Assembly (NCBI GenBank): GCA_963995525.1
Contig: OZ023217.1
Coordinates: forward strand, 21,044,273 to 21,108,272
Source of the DNA: Escarpia spicata
Taxonomy: Eukaryota; Annelida; Polychaeta; Sabellida; Siboglinidae
DNA: 64,000 nucleotides
Reading direction: 5' to 3'
In this document: positions 11,248 to 23,600 of the stretch, piece after piece
How the letters are laid out: the number at the start of each line of letters is the position of its first letter
Position numbering within the stretch: the first letter of the stretch is position 1
Made by a program: the position numbers and the translations under genes
The notes under the pieces: generated by a model
What the model was told of the DNA's origin: nothing
What the model saw: the letters and a program-made list of their open reading frames with translations, nothing else
Database searches by the model: none

Positions 11248-11649
11248 TGTGTAGTTTTCTAGGATATATTTTACTAATTAAGTTGTATAGATGTATATAG
11301 AAATGTATTCAATTGTCGCAGAGTAAAAATTTAATAAACATTACGATTAAATTATAGTTTATTTTATGTCTTCTATATTTTTTTAATATATTTTTATTCC
11401 TGTGCTATCGTGAGAAGAAGGATACTATACATGGCATATACATGTGTATGTGCATGTGCACCTCGCGGATAACGCCTGAGAAGTTAGTTCGCATTATGTT
11501 CGCAAGGTGGCGAAACAATCGCATGTGCGTTGCTAATGGTGAATGTTTGTAAATACCAAGGTTTGCGCATGTGTACGAAAGGTGGCTACGGAACAGCGAA
11601 TTTCATGATTTTTTGTACATAAAACAACATAGCCGGTTCTCAAATCAGT
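11248..11649. promoter_or_regulatory. possible CFAP45 upstream region and 5' UTR
   Basis: If the candidate initiator codon at 11650 is right, this stretch holds the promoter and leader. A GTTGCTAATGG string (about 11529-11539) resembles one half of an RFX X-box (GTTGCC...GGYAAC), the usual control site of ciliary genes, but the other half is poor. No TATA box at a sensible distance was identified. Confidence 0.2.
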
Positions 11650-11652
11650 ATG
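11650..11652 (+). CDS. CFAP45: candidate CFAP45 initiator exon (ATG then GTAAGG donor)
   Basis: Homologues have only a few residues before the point where exon 2 opens (PGSAVSFGG), so the first coding exon should contribute about one codon and end in phase 0. At 11650-11652 an ATG is followed at once by the strong donor GTAAGG, fitting that prediction exactly. The intron so defined (11653-15253) would contain the Ty3 element. Other start exons cannot be excluded. Confidence 0.3.
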
Positions 11653-14600
11653 GTAAGGTCAACATATGCATTTTCAGCACTTCTATCAAAGGTGTAAATA
11701 TCACAGTTGATGTTATAAGACAGAACAACAGAGCGGCCGAAGTACTGTAGTGGGCTTGAGTCTTGTCTCTTGACCAATGTACGCCGGCCCTGTCCGATAT
11801 GCATGAACTGACATATCTATACCGTGTTTTGATTAATTCATATACATTTTAATCTGTCTGTTGGTGTTATGTGTCCATTTCTGCTGCACATCCAATATAT
11901 GTACTGCCATTCGAATGCTCATATCATATATATTTTGTGGGTTTAAACAAAGAAGTTTAACTGTCAAAAAGACAGCTGGGACTTCAGCTCAAGTTCAACT
12001 TCAAGACCTTTTTCTTTTGACCATTTATTCCTAATTATTGGGAGTGGCCGCTCAGATTATCATCTGTCACTGTCATGTATCAGGATCGTTATAACTGGTA
12101 CGTTATACAGCTACTTACAACAGTGAGCTCTTACACCGTTGATGGTAATAAAGTTGTTGTTGTCTTCCAGTCAAATTCGAGTTGCACATGTCTAGTGTTT
12201 CCAGTTCCAATTAAACAAGCAGTATGCTGCTTTATAAAGCATAACATGGTGTCAGAAGACAAACTACACAAACTATTAGGGTAGGATGTGTTGGTCGAAA
12301 AAACTGTGTTGGTGAAGTTTGAAGTCACGACTAAAAAATTGAACTGAACTGTGTGTCAAAACGTTGATCACTGTCATTGTCAACGACTGAAAAATGGAAT
12401 TTTTCAAGCCACCAAGTAGTATTGCGTTCGATGCCAGCAACTTAGATGAGGCATGGAGAAGTTGGGAGCAGCAGTTTAGGACATTTTACACAGCGTGTGA
12501 ATTGAACAAGAAGCGTAACGCTGTCCAAGTGGCCATACTACTACATACTGCTGGACCGGAAGCCCAGGAAGTATTCAACCAGTTTGAGTTCAAACCAGCA
12601 GGACCTGCTAACGTCCCACCAGCAGAAGATAAAGACAACTGGGAAACGGTGCTAGACAAATTCCATCACTACTGCAAACCACGTAAAAATACAGTTTACG
12701 AACGATATTGTTTCTGGTCTCGCAATCAAGGCAATGGGGAACAAGTGGATCAGTGGATCAAGGACTTGAGAATGAAAGCTAAAATGTGTGAATTTGGTGA
12801 CCAGGAGGATCTGATGATCCGTGACAAAATATTGTTCAGCGTCAATGACGAGCGTGTTAAAGAGAGACTTTTGAGAGAGTCAGATCTATCGCTAGCTAAG
12901 GCATTAGATGACTACTTCAGGTCGTGATGAACGTCTGGCCAGAGTCGAGGGCAGCTGTACCAGAGGACATGAGACCGTACTGGAACATGAGAGATGAGAT
13001 GAGTGCAGACGACGGACTCGTGTTTGCAGGCGAACGAATTGTCATTCCAGAGTCGATGAGGTCGGACATGCTGGAAGTGCTGCACGAACCACACATGGGG
13101 ATGGAGAAGACGAAATCTCGAGCTAGATCAGCTATCTTCTGGCCGGGAATGTCCAGAGCAATCGAGGACACTGTCTCGAGGTGCAAAACATGCCTACAGT
13201 TCGCCCGGAGTAATCAGGAGCCGATGATAGCACATGAAATCCCAGACGGCCCGTTCCGGAAAGTCGCAATGGACATTATGTCGTTCAAAGGTCGAGACTA
13301 CCTTGTAATGGTTGACTATTATATGAAGTATCCCGAGTTGGCACTGCTCGAGAACAAGACAAGCGAATCTGTCATCTCGCATGTTAAGAGCATCAGTGCA
13401 TGTCATGGAATACCCGAAGAGATCGTAGCAGACAACCAACCATTTGGTAGCTATAGTTTTCGGCAATTCGCGAAGAGTTGGGGTATCACAGTGACTACAT
13501 CGAGCCCAACATATGCTCAATCAAATGGGCAGGCAGAGCGAGTCGTGCAAACGTTGAAATCGCTCCTAAAGAAGGCAGACGAAGAGGGTCGTGATCCCTA
13601 CATAGCGATGCTAGAATACAGGATCACGCCGATCAGTGGAGTCCGCTATGCACCGGCACAACTGGCAATGAGCAGACTACTGAGGTCAAAGTTGTCGACA
13701 ACCAAAGCCGTTCTTGAGCCGTGAGTCGTAAACGCGAAACAGGACTTGACAGACAGACAGACACGGTTCAAACAAGACTATGACCACGGTGCTACATCAT
13801 TGAAGCCGTTGAAACCTGGTGATGTAGTATGAGTCCAGAGAAAGTGGGGCTGGGATCCCGCTATCGTTCAGCGGACACACGAGAGTCCGAGGTCATACAT
13901 GATCCAGCATGAGGGAGGAGAACTCCGTCGCAATCGTCGTCATCTACGGAGGACACGCGAGCAGCCGCCGCTGATTCTTCCTCAGATGGACGATCCCGAC
14001 GTTCGAGGAGAAGGTAACGCTCTTCAGATGCCGGTACCGCCAGACGTGCCATCGCCACGAAGACTCGTCGCTGTGCCGCCACGAAGAGTCATCGCGCAAT
14101 CAGAAAGCCTATGCGATTTGACATTTAATTGTGTTTTTTTTAATACTATTTGACATTGGTAGTATTATTGATCTGTTTTGCAAGTAACCATTATGTGACA
14201 TTCTATGTGATTTTTTATAGTCGATATAGTGTGACTTTTAGCCTAGTTTGCTACTCGCTTGATATCGATTTATCCACAGCGAACATTCGTTAAAGCTGAT
14301 GAATGTGTTTTTGAGTCTTAAAGGAGGGATGTCATGTATCAGGATCGTTATAACTGGTTCGTTATACAGCTACTTACAACAGTGAGCTCTTACACCGTTG
14401 ATGGTAATAAAGTTGTTGTTGTCTTCCGGTCAAATTCGAGTTGCACATGTCTAGTGTTTCCAGTTCCAATTAAACAAGCAGTATGCTGCTTTATAAAGCA
14501 TAACAGTCACGTCGCCCAGTTCATTGGCATTGCATTCTTTCCACAACCTTTGTCATGTCTCCCCTCACCATGTCACATATTCATATCCTTTCCACCACAT

Positions 14601-17600
14601 ACTCATTTGCCCTCTACTGGCAGCTTCTATGCCTTCTTTATTACATTGTTTTCCTCTCTCCATACATTACATGCCTGAACCACTGCAGATAGATATTTTA
14701 AACCAAGTTTATCTGCTACGAACACCATATCCTTTCCTTGTATCTTCATAATTTGTTCTTACTTTTATCTTGATGATTTATCTTAATTACCAAGGATTCA
14801 GGTGCAAATGAAGTTATCTTATTAAAATATTAATAATTGTTGAGTGCGTACATCCTCTGGTGCCACGAGGCGCTGCTTGTTTCAGTACAGACCACCATGC
14901 AAAACTCTGAAGATCAGCTCAGCCAATAATGTTACTTGCCGGGAAATTCTGATGGAAAGTAGTCATAGTTATTTGAATACACAGTACTGCTCACTGGCTC
15001 ATGACAATGGTCAAATGTGTAATTGTTTTGGTATTCCCAGAAATTTAGAGCTTCGTCTTGGAACTGAGCGCAGGTCAGACAGGTGTCTGCACTGTTGCCA
15101 CAGGCAGTAAAGTTGCGACCAGTGAAGTCAGTTATGAGTTTGATTTAGCTCACTTCTATACAATGCATAATATATCTGCCAGGGGTAGTCTACATAGTAG
15201 TAGCAGTAGTGGCTTGCGTTGTGATTGTGAACGTGTACTTCGGTTGTTTGCAGCCTGGCAGTGCAGTAAGTTTTGGCGGCAGTCAGACCTCGAGTGGGTC
15301 TCGCCGCGCCCGCACTCGACAGTACCACACGGTTGCCACCACCTCTCAGGTTGATGAGTCTCTCTTTGGAAACTCAGCAAAGAAGCCGGCACAAGGAGGC
15401 TGTGATCCAATGAACATTGAGAGGCAAGCCGAGGCACGCATCAGCAAGCGCAAGTCATCTGCTGGACACAAACGGGAAACGGTCCAGCTTGTCACAAAAG
15501 ATCTCATCAGAAACCTCATGTAAGTCTTCATAGTTGTCATTTTTTCTCAGTTACACAAGATAGGAGGACACAAAGTAAAAAGAGGAACAGTGTAGAATTA
15601 CGTGTCGGAGAGTATTCCTTCTCACTAAGGATTATAAAATAAATGGAACAAATTAGATCTACTATTTTGTGTAAATGGTAACATAGTGAATTTAAAAACA
15701 AAATCAACAACCACCTCAGAATGGTGGGTTACAGGTAGAACTATTGTGGACTCTCAATACTCCCAAGGCTTTCTCCTGCACCTGCCATCTGGTGTTTATT
15801 CTCTGGGTGGCAGTCTTGTTAAATCTATTTGTAATGGTTCTTCATTAATTTTTTTCTTTATAACAGGTCAGTCCACTTCTGCAGAACTCCAACACTTTAT
15901 CTTAGGCAGCCATTCACTTTTGTGATTCCCAGTTGGGAAATTGTGGCAGGAAATGACCATATTATGCATACATGCATAAGATCAGCAGATAACACAGCAT
16001 GTAGTTATATGTAGAATGCATATGGTATACCTGGCAACCCTAATGGTTGATATACTATTTTCATGTTAAAATTAAGAAAAATTAACGTTGCAATATTTGG
16101 TGGTCGTTGTATGCTGTGTCTGTTGAAGTATGACAAATAGTGCCACTTTTCCTTTAGGCTTCGTGCCGAACAAAGGTAAGTGGTTATGGTGTAAGAGCAT
16201 AGGAAGAAACTTAATATGTTTGGTTAAGTTTTGGTAATTGGTTATTCATTACATGTATGGTTTGTACGTTTGTGTGCGTGTGTGTACTTAGAATGTGTAC
16301 ATTCAAACATGAGTCTTGTATTTGTTCTTGTTCGCAAACATAATTGCTTGTGTGAATGTAGATATGTATCGCCATGAGGATCTGGTTAACAATGACCAGA
16401 GGAAATGCCGTAGTCATTTGATGTTGAAAAACTACTTTCATCTTTCATTAATACATTTATGAAAAAATAACAATAATAACAAGGATTATTAAGCTAATAA
16501 CTACTTGTTAGTAACACTTGTTTTTGGTTATTATTTCTGTAAACTTCCAACTTCTAATTATCAGACCATATCGTGTAGGCTTATTTGTTAAATTGTCAGA
16601 TAATCAATCGATAGAAAGCATTTTTCTAATATTTTTGTGGACCATGTAGGTTTTCATTCATTACATGTTGCTCTATTTCATTCATCCATATAAATGAGCA
16701 GCACCGCAGAAGTAATCTCAGAAATCATCCCATCTCTGTGAAAACTGACATATACCCGGTATGTCAGGTTATGTCACTCGCTATGAAACTGGCATATATA
16801 TCAGGTCATGTCACTCTCTAAGAAGACTGGGATATATCAGGTCATCTTTTTGATTTTGTTCCTAGTAGAACTATAAGTTCTGATTGTATTTCATTACCAA
16901 CCTTGTCTGATTCTTTACTTAACAATTTCTGCCAATTCCTGGTCATGTAAGTTATGTGTTGTCGAAACAATTAATTATTTAAGAATGTCCCCATGGCTAA
17001 TCAAATTAATTAATGTTCATATTGAAACTGAAATGTGTGTATGCCGGGCAGTCTAAGTGATATGAGTAGTTTAATAACAAAACCTTTTCCTTTGTCCCAT
17101 AATTTCAACAAAACTAAATAATTTTATTAGAATGTATCTCGGCACATGCATAGGCAAATTAAGAGCATCAATAATTAAGTAACAACAAATGCACATTATT
17201 TGACTTATTTCTGCATAACTATTATTTTGTTGCAACTGCAAAATTTTGATGAACTTAAGTTGAAACTTCATTGAACAATATATATATATATTATATATAT
17301 ATATATAATAAATTATTATGATTCAATCAACTGTAGTATTTTAAAAACACTTTGTGTACATATTCATGAACATTTTCATAAAATTGGAGGAAGAAAAAAT
17401 TAAATAAAAAAATTCTTATTACATAACTACAAAATTTGATTCACATCAATGTTTCGACCGCCTTTGACAGCCTTCATTAGGAACTCAAATTCCTGATGAA
17501 GGTTGATGATTGCGGTCAAAATGTCGATGCGAGTAAATTTTCTAGTCATGCATGGTTTTTCAGTCATGCATGGTAGACAGCGAGGACCGTCATGTGTTGG

Positions 17601-20600
17601 CCGTTGTTGTAGAATCCCCCAGGAGGATCCATCAGGTGACAGTGTGATCCTGCATCGCGGTGAGTTTGAGAGGATTCGCCAGGAGGCTCGTGTGGTGACA
17701 GCGGAGGAGCGGGCGGCTGCAGAGGCGGCTCAGAAACAGGCCAAGGAATATGCAGTGGTACGTCTCTGTCTGTCGATTACATGCAGTGGTGACTGAATTA
17801 CTTTAATTTCTTATTTTCGTGCACTAGTAGCTTTGCATTCGTCGCTGCAAAAAGCTATTTCATTACATGACACTACTGATTGTATGTCGGTTTGGACCAT
17901 GTAGTGTATCTTGACATTGTGGAGTTTTTTTTGTAGCCGTCCTGCTAAAATATGACATATAGCTTTACATTGTAAACAGATTATGTGCCCAGTTACAAGT
18001 GATCCAAACATATAATTAATTCAAACGTGAACACATGCATAATTAAGTTTCAAGAAAACTGGGTTGAAACTTTACTACAAGTGTTAAATTATGCTTTATT
18101 CACCAGAAAATGGAAGTTATATTTTGTCATAGTGGAGTTATAAGCATCCTCCTAAATGACAGTTTTACAGGTTTTTACTAATACCAATGCATTGCCATAG
18201 GTAAATTATGTGCAATATTGTGAGAGTTTTAATTGACCCACTCACAGAACAAGTCATTATGTGTTGCAATAGTCACACAATGAGTCATTTGGAGTTGCAG
18301 AAGTCACACAATGGATCATTTTTGTTTTGCAGGAGTCACAATGAGTCGTTTTGTGTTGCACGAGTCACACAATGAGTCGTTTTGTGTTGCAGGAGTAATA
18401 CAACAAGTCAATCTCTGATGCAGGTGTCACACAACAATTCATTCTGTGTTGCAGGGGGAGTCACACAATGAGTCATTCTGTGTTACAGTGGTCACACAAC
18501 ACAGTCATTTTTGTGTTCCAGAAACCACGGGAGTGATCCTGTGTTACAGAAGTCATACAATGAGTCATTTTGTGTTTCAGAAATAACACACCGAGTGATT
18601 CTGTGTTGCAGGAAACACACAACAAGTAATTCTTTGTTGCAGGAGTCATACAATAAGTCATTCTGTGTTGCTGGAGTCACAGGACAAGTTATTCTGTGTT
18701 GCAGGAGATGCTGCATGAGCGAAAGAACTACATGAAAGAGAAGGACATGGAACGGATGCAGAATGAGAAGCTGAATGACCTGGAGGAGGAAGAGAGGGAG
18801 AAGAGTGACCATCTGCGGGCAAAGGCCACCTTCATGCTCCAGGAGCAGGAGGACGAAATCAAAAACCTCAATGAGGTGAGTCTGTCACAGGTGGTCACTC
18901 CTACAATAGCGACCAGGTTTTGTTTCCCCCACAGCAATCTTTGAGTTTTGTTACAAGCTGTATTATTTTCTTGGTTATTTATTAATTGTTATTGTATATT
19001 TAATGTTACGTATCATCTTTGTGCTTGTCATTTAGATTGTTTTTTAACATAATTTAGTTATGCTTTTTTCTGTTTAGAGTAACAAAATTATACTTAGTTC
19101 CTAGTGACAATTACAGATGATAGTTTGTCTTTGATGTAAAACAGAGTACTTGTGTGTACAGCTAATGAAGTGAGTGAGGACTTCAGAAAGTTCTGGTAAC
19201 CTGTCTAAGTACCTTTATGTTGTCTGCGAATTTCAGTACTTGGTGAATCATCTTCCATTCAGTTGCATGTGCATATATACTAGTGCGCATTTGTGTGTGC
19301 ACATGCATGTATATGTATAAAACAGTCACACGGCTTGGTAACATCACTACGAGCGTCATAATACCCAGTTTGTTGTGCGGGACACATAAAATAGGCTGAC
19401 ACAGACTGGTGTTCTGACGACAGAAACATGTCAACTGTGTTGTTACTGCAGCTGATCCTGAACGCCAAGTGTCAGGCAATCAGAGATGCACAACTGCTGG
19501 AGAAGGACCAGATCACACGAGAACTGACGGACGAGGAGAAGCGTCTGGACGACATGATGGAGATTGACCGCATCAACGCCATCCGCGTGGAGGAAGAGAT
19601 CCAACGCAAGATCCGACAGGAGCGCCTCATTGGAGCCAAGAAGATCATGGACCAGATTGCAGAGAATGAACAGGTCGGCGTGGTTGTATTTGTTTGTCAT
19701 TGCTGTCTGCCACTGAAATCCTACCAACTGATTATTATTATTAACTATTAAGTTTATTGTGCCATTCCACAAAATGTACCGTTTTCAGAGGTAAAATATA
19801 TAGATATATAAATACAGGGCTGTATGTAAAATAAATAATAAAATAAATAAATAATAATGTTAAAAACAATTGATAAATAGTCCATAAAATGGTACCAAAA
19901 GGTAATAAATATGTAAATAAATAATTTAAATGATCATTTCCCTGGATTCCTATCCCAATATGTTCTCCTTGGACAGGGAAATAATTGCAAAAATCTGAAG
20001 CGTTTTAAGATTTATTCCTGCAGCTTGAGATTTTAAATGTTACAACTTTATAAAGAGATAACACATGTAACTTTAATTGTGTTGAGTTGTATGCTGATTG
20101 ATCATCACAAGGTCTTCTCCTTCACTGCATAGGACCGTCTACTGTTGCTGGAACGCAAAGACCAGGAGAATCGTATGATGCAGAAGTATCTCGACAAGCT
20201 GTGTGCGGAGGACATGGAGAAGCTGCAACGGAGACGGTCGGAGCAACAGCGACTTTACGAGGAGCTCAACTCGTGCAACTCTGACCTGCTGTTCCGCAAG
20301 GAGTACCACAAGGAACAGGAGCGCGTCCTTGACCAGAAAGTGTTGACCTATCAGAAAGCTAAAGCGGTCAGTGTTAAAATCGGCCATATAAACGTTCAGC
20401 TACAATACAATACAGGATTATTTTGACCAGTAGTTTAAATGCAGTTACAATTATTGAACATATAAAAATTCTATGTGTAGCAATTTCTTTCAGATTGTAA
20501 TATATTTCAGATTAATATATATATAATATATATATATAATATATATATTAAACGATTAGTTGGACATATGCTATCATATTTAATCAGCAGATGCCTTAAA

Positions 20601-23600
20601 TGCCGTACGTTCAGCTGAATTGACACAAATGACATGTCCAAACAAGTGAAATCTAGTTTGATCGAATTTGTTTGGTGCAACATCTGGCTATACACTGTTT
20701 CTATGGGCAACAGATGGTAGTGATACCGTATTATTGAATATTTGACATTGTGTTGTAGTACCATACATCTTGACGTCGTGTTGTACTATACATCTTGACG
20801 TCGTGTTTTAGTACCATACATCTTGACGTCGTGTTTTAGTACCATACATCTTGACATCGTGTTATACTATACATCTTGACGTCGTGTTGTAGTACCATAC
20901 ATCTTGACATCGTGTTATAGTACCATACATCATGACGTCGTGTTGTAGTACCATACATCTTGACATCGTGTTGTACTATACATCTTGACGTCGTGTTATA
21001 GTACCATACATCTTGACGTCGTGTTGTAGTACCATACATCTTGACATCGTGTTATAGTACCATACATCATGACGTCGTGTTGTAGTACCATACATCTTGA
21101 CATCGTGTTGTACTATACATCTTGACGTCGTGTTATAGTACCATACATCTTGACGTCGTGTTATAGTACCATACATCTTGACGTCGTGTTGTAGTACCAT
21201 ACATCTTGACATCGTGTTGTATTACCATACATCTTGACATCGTGTTATAGTACCATACATCATGACGTCGTGTTGTAGTACCATACATCTTGACATCGTG
21301 TTGTACTATACATCTTGACGTCGTGTTATAGTACCATACATCTTGACGTCGTGTTGTAGTACCATACATCTTGACATCGTGCTATAGTACCATACATCTT
21401 GACGTCGTGTTGTAGTACCATACATCTTGACATCGTGTTATAGTACCATACATCTTGACGTCGTGTTGTAGTACCATACATCTTGACATCGTGTTGTATT
21501 ACCATACATCTTGACATCGTGTTATAGTACCATACATCTTGACATCGTGTTATAGTACCATACATCATGACGTCGTGTTGTAGTACCATACATCTTGACA
21601 TCGTGTTGTACTATACATCTTGACGTCGTGTTATAGTATCTTCACATCTTGACGTCGTGTTGACCATACATCTTGACATCGTGTTGTATTACCATACATC
21701 TTGACATCGTGTTATAGTACCATACATCATGACGTCGTGTTGTAGTACCATACATCTTGACATCGTGTTGTACTATACATCTTGACGTTGTGTTATAGTA
21801 CCATACATCTTGACGTCGTGGTGTAGTACCATACATCTTGACATCGTGTTATAGTACCATACATCATGACGTCGTGTTGTAGTACCATACATGTTGACAT
21901 CGTGTTGTACTATACATCTTGACGTCGTGTTATAGTACCATACATCTTGACGTCGTGTTGTAGTACCATACATCTTGACATCGTGTTGTATTACCATACA
22001 TCTTGACATCGTGTTATAGTACCATACATCATGACGTCGTGTTGTAGTACCATACATCTTGACATCGTGTTGTACTATACATCTTGACGTCGTGTTGTAG
22101 TACCATACATCTTGACGTCGTGTTGTAGTACCATACATCTTGACATCGTGTTATAGTACCATACATCTTGACGTCGTGTTGTAGTACCATACATCTTGAC
22201 GTCGTGTTGTACTATACATCTTGACGTCGCATTGTATGTTGACGTCGTGTTGTAGTACCATACATCTTGACATTGTGTTGTAGTATTATACAACTTGACA
22301 TCGTGTTATAGTACCATACATCTTGACGTTGTGTTGTAGTACCATACATCTTGACATCATGTTGTAGTACTATACATCTTGACGTCGTGTTGTAGTACCA
22401 TACATCTTGACATCGTGTTGTACTATACATCTTGACGTCGTGTTATAGTACCATACATCTTGACATCGTGTTATAGTACTATACATCTTGACGTCGTGTT
22501 GTACTATACATCTTGACGTCGTGTTGTAGTACTATACATCTTGTTGTAGTACTATACATCTTGACGTCATGTTATACTATACATCTTGACGTCGCATTGT
22601 ATGTTGACATCGTGTTGTAGTACCATACATGTTGATGTCGTGTTGTAGTACCATACATCATGACGTCGTGTTGTACCAAACATGTTGACGTTGTGTTGTA
22701 CCATACATGTTGACGTCGTGTTGTATCATACATCTTGACGTCGTGTTGTGTCATACATCATTACGTGTTGTAGTATGGGCCCAATGGCTAGAGCATCGGA
22801 CTCTCAATCGAGAGAACCCGAGTTCGAATCCTGTGTTGCCATGTCGAACCTTAGGCAAGTTCGTTCGTATAAGTGAGTATTTGGCTATATACAGTGGTGG
22901 ATATTTGTGTACAAATAGTCTTCAGCATGGATGAATGCTTCCCAGAGAAGTCGAGATGGTGTTCGATAGAACAGGTCTGCCAGGGGGTAAAGTGTAAAAC
23001 GCTTTGAGCATTTCTAAGGATTGGATACTCCGCTATACAAGAACTTATGATACATCTTGATATCGTGTTGTAGGAGCGTGAGATGGCGTTCGAGAAGGAG
23101 CAGGAGAAGATCCGTATCGAGAAGGAGAAGGAGGTGGCTCGGTTACGGGCCCTGCAGGAGCGTCAGCGGGACGAGCAGGCTGAACGCGATGCACTGAGAG
23201 CCAAGCGTGCCCAGGAAGACGCGGAGAGACAGTGGCGTCGCAAGGAGGCTGAAGAAGCGATAAAAAAAGCCGAGACGGTCGAGATGCTGAAGAACGCACG
23301 CTCCAAGCAGCAGATGCAGAAGGAGCACTTCCTGTCGGTTCAGGCACAGCGGGAGAGGTCTGACTTCGAACGGGTTCTCAGGTGGGAAACATTCGCAATG
23401 TTCGGATATTGATCACTTGTCTAGGATCTATATACTATAGACAAAACAAACGTGGTGGTTTTTAGCCAACTGTCCTACAAACCATGCATACTTTATTAGA
23501 TACTCCTGTATATGAACATGTTTCGTCTTTTATTTCCTTATTTATTTTCATGAGCATGCTGAACAAATGTAACTTGTATTAGAGATGTCTTAGCTGCATT

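Larger units (their letters stand above)
12071..14505 (+). mobile_element. Ty3/gypsy LTR element, internally deleted, with 5-bp TSD
   Basis: Both LTRs are 176 bp (12071-12246 and 14330-14505), begin TGTCATG and end TAACA, and differ at two positions. The host duplication GTCAC flanks the element at 12066-12070 and 14506-14510. A primer-binding site starting TGGTGTCAGAAG follows the left LTR at once, and a purine tract (AAAGGAGGGA) precedes the right one. The inside keeps gag and integrase but no protease, RT or RNase H, so the copy is defective and could only have moved in trans or been deleted after insertion. Confidence 0.92.

Noticed and set aside
11525..11545. RFX X-box promoter site for CFAP45
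   Set aside because: Only one half-site resembles the consensus; kept as a low-confidence note, not a finding.
20836..22754. Long minus-strand open frames repeating YGTTTRRQDVWYYNT
   Set aside because: They are translations of the 28-bp minisatellite inside a CFAP45 intron; all frames are open because the monomer lacks stops.
20752..22774. Regular short repeats that could suggest a CRISPR array
   Set aside because: No unique spacers; units are contiguous 28-bp copies in a eukaryotic intron.
22776..22850. tRNA gene
   Set aside because: A and B boxes are present, but there is no acceptor stem, and the sequence is repeated with a SINE body and tail elsewhere.
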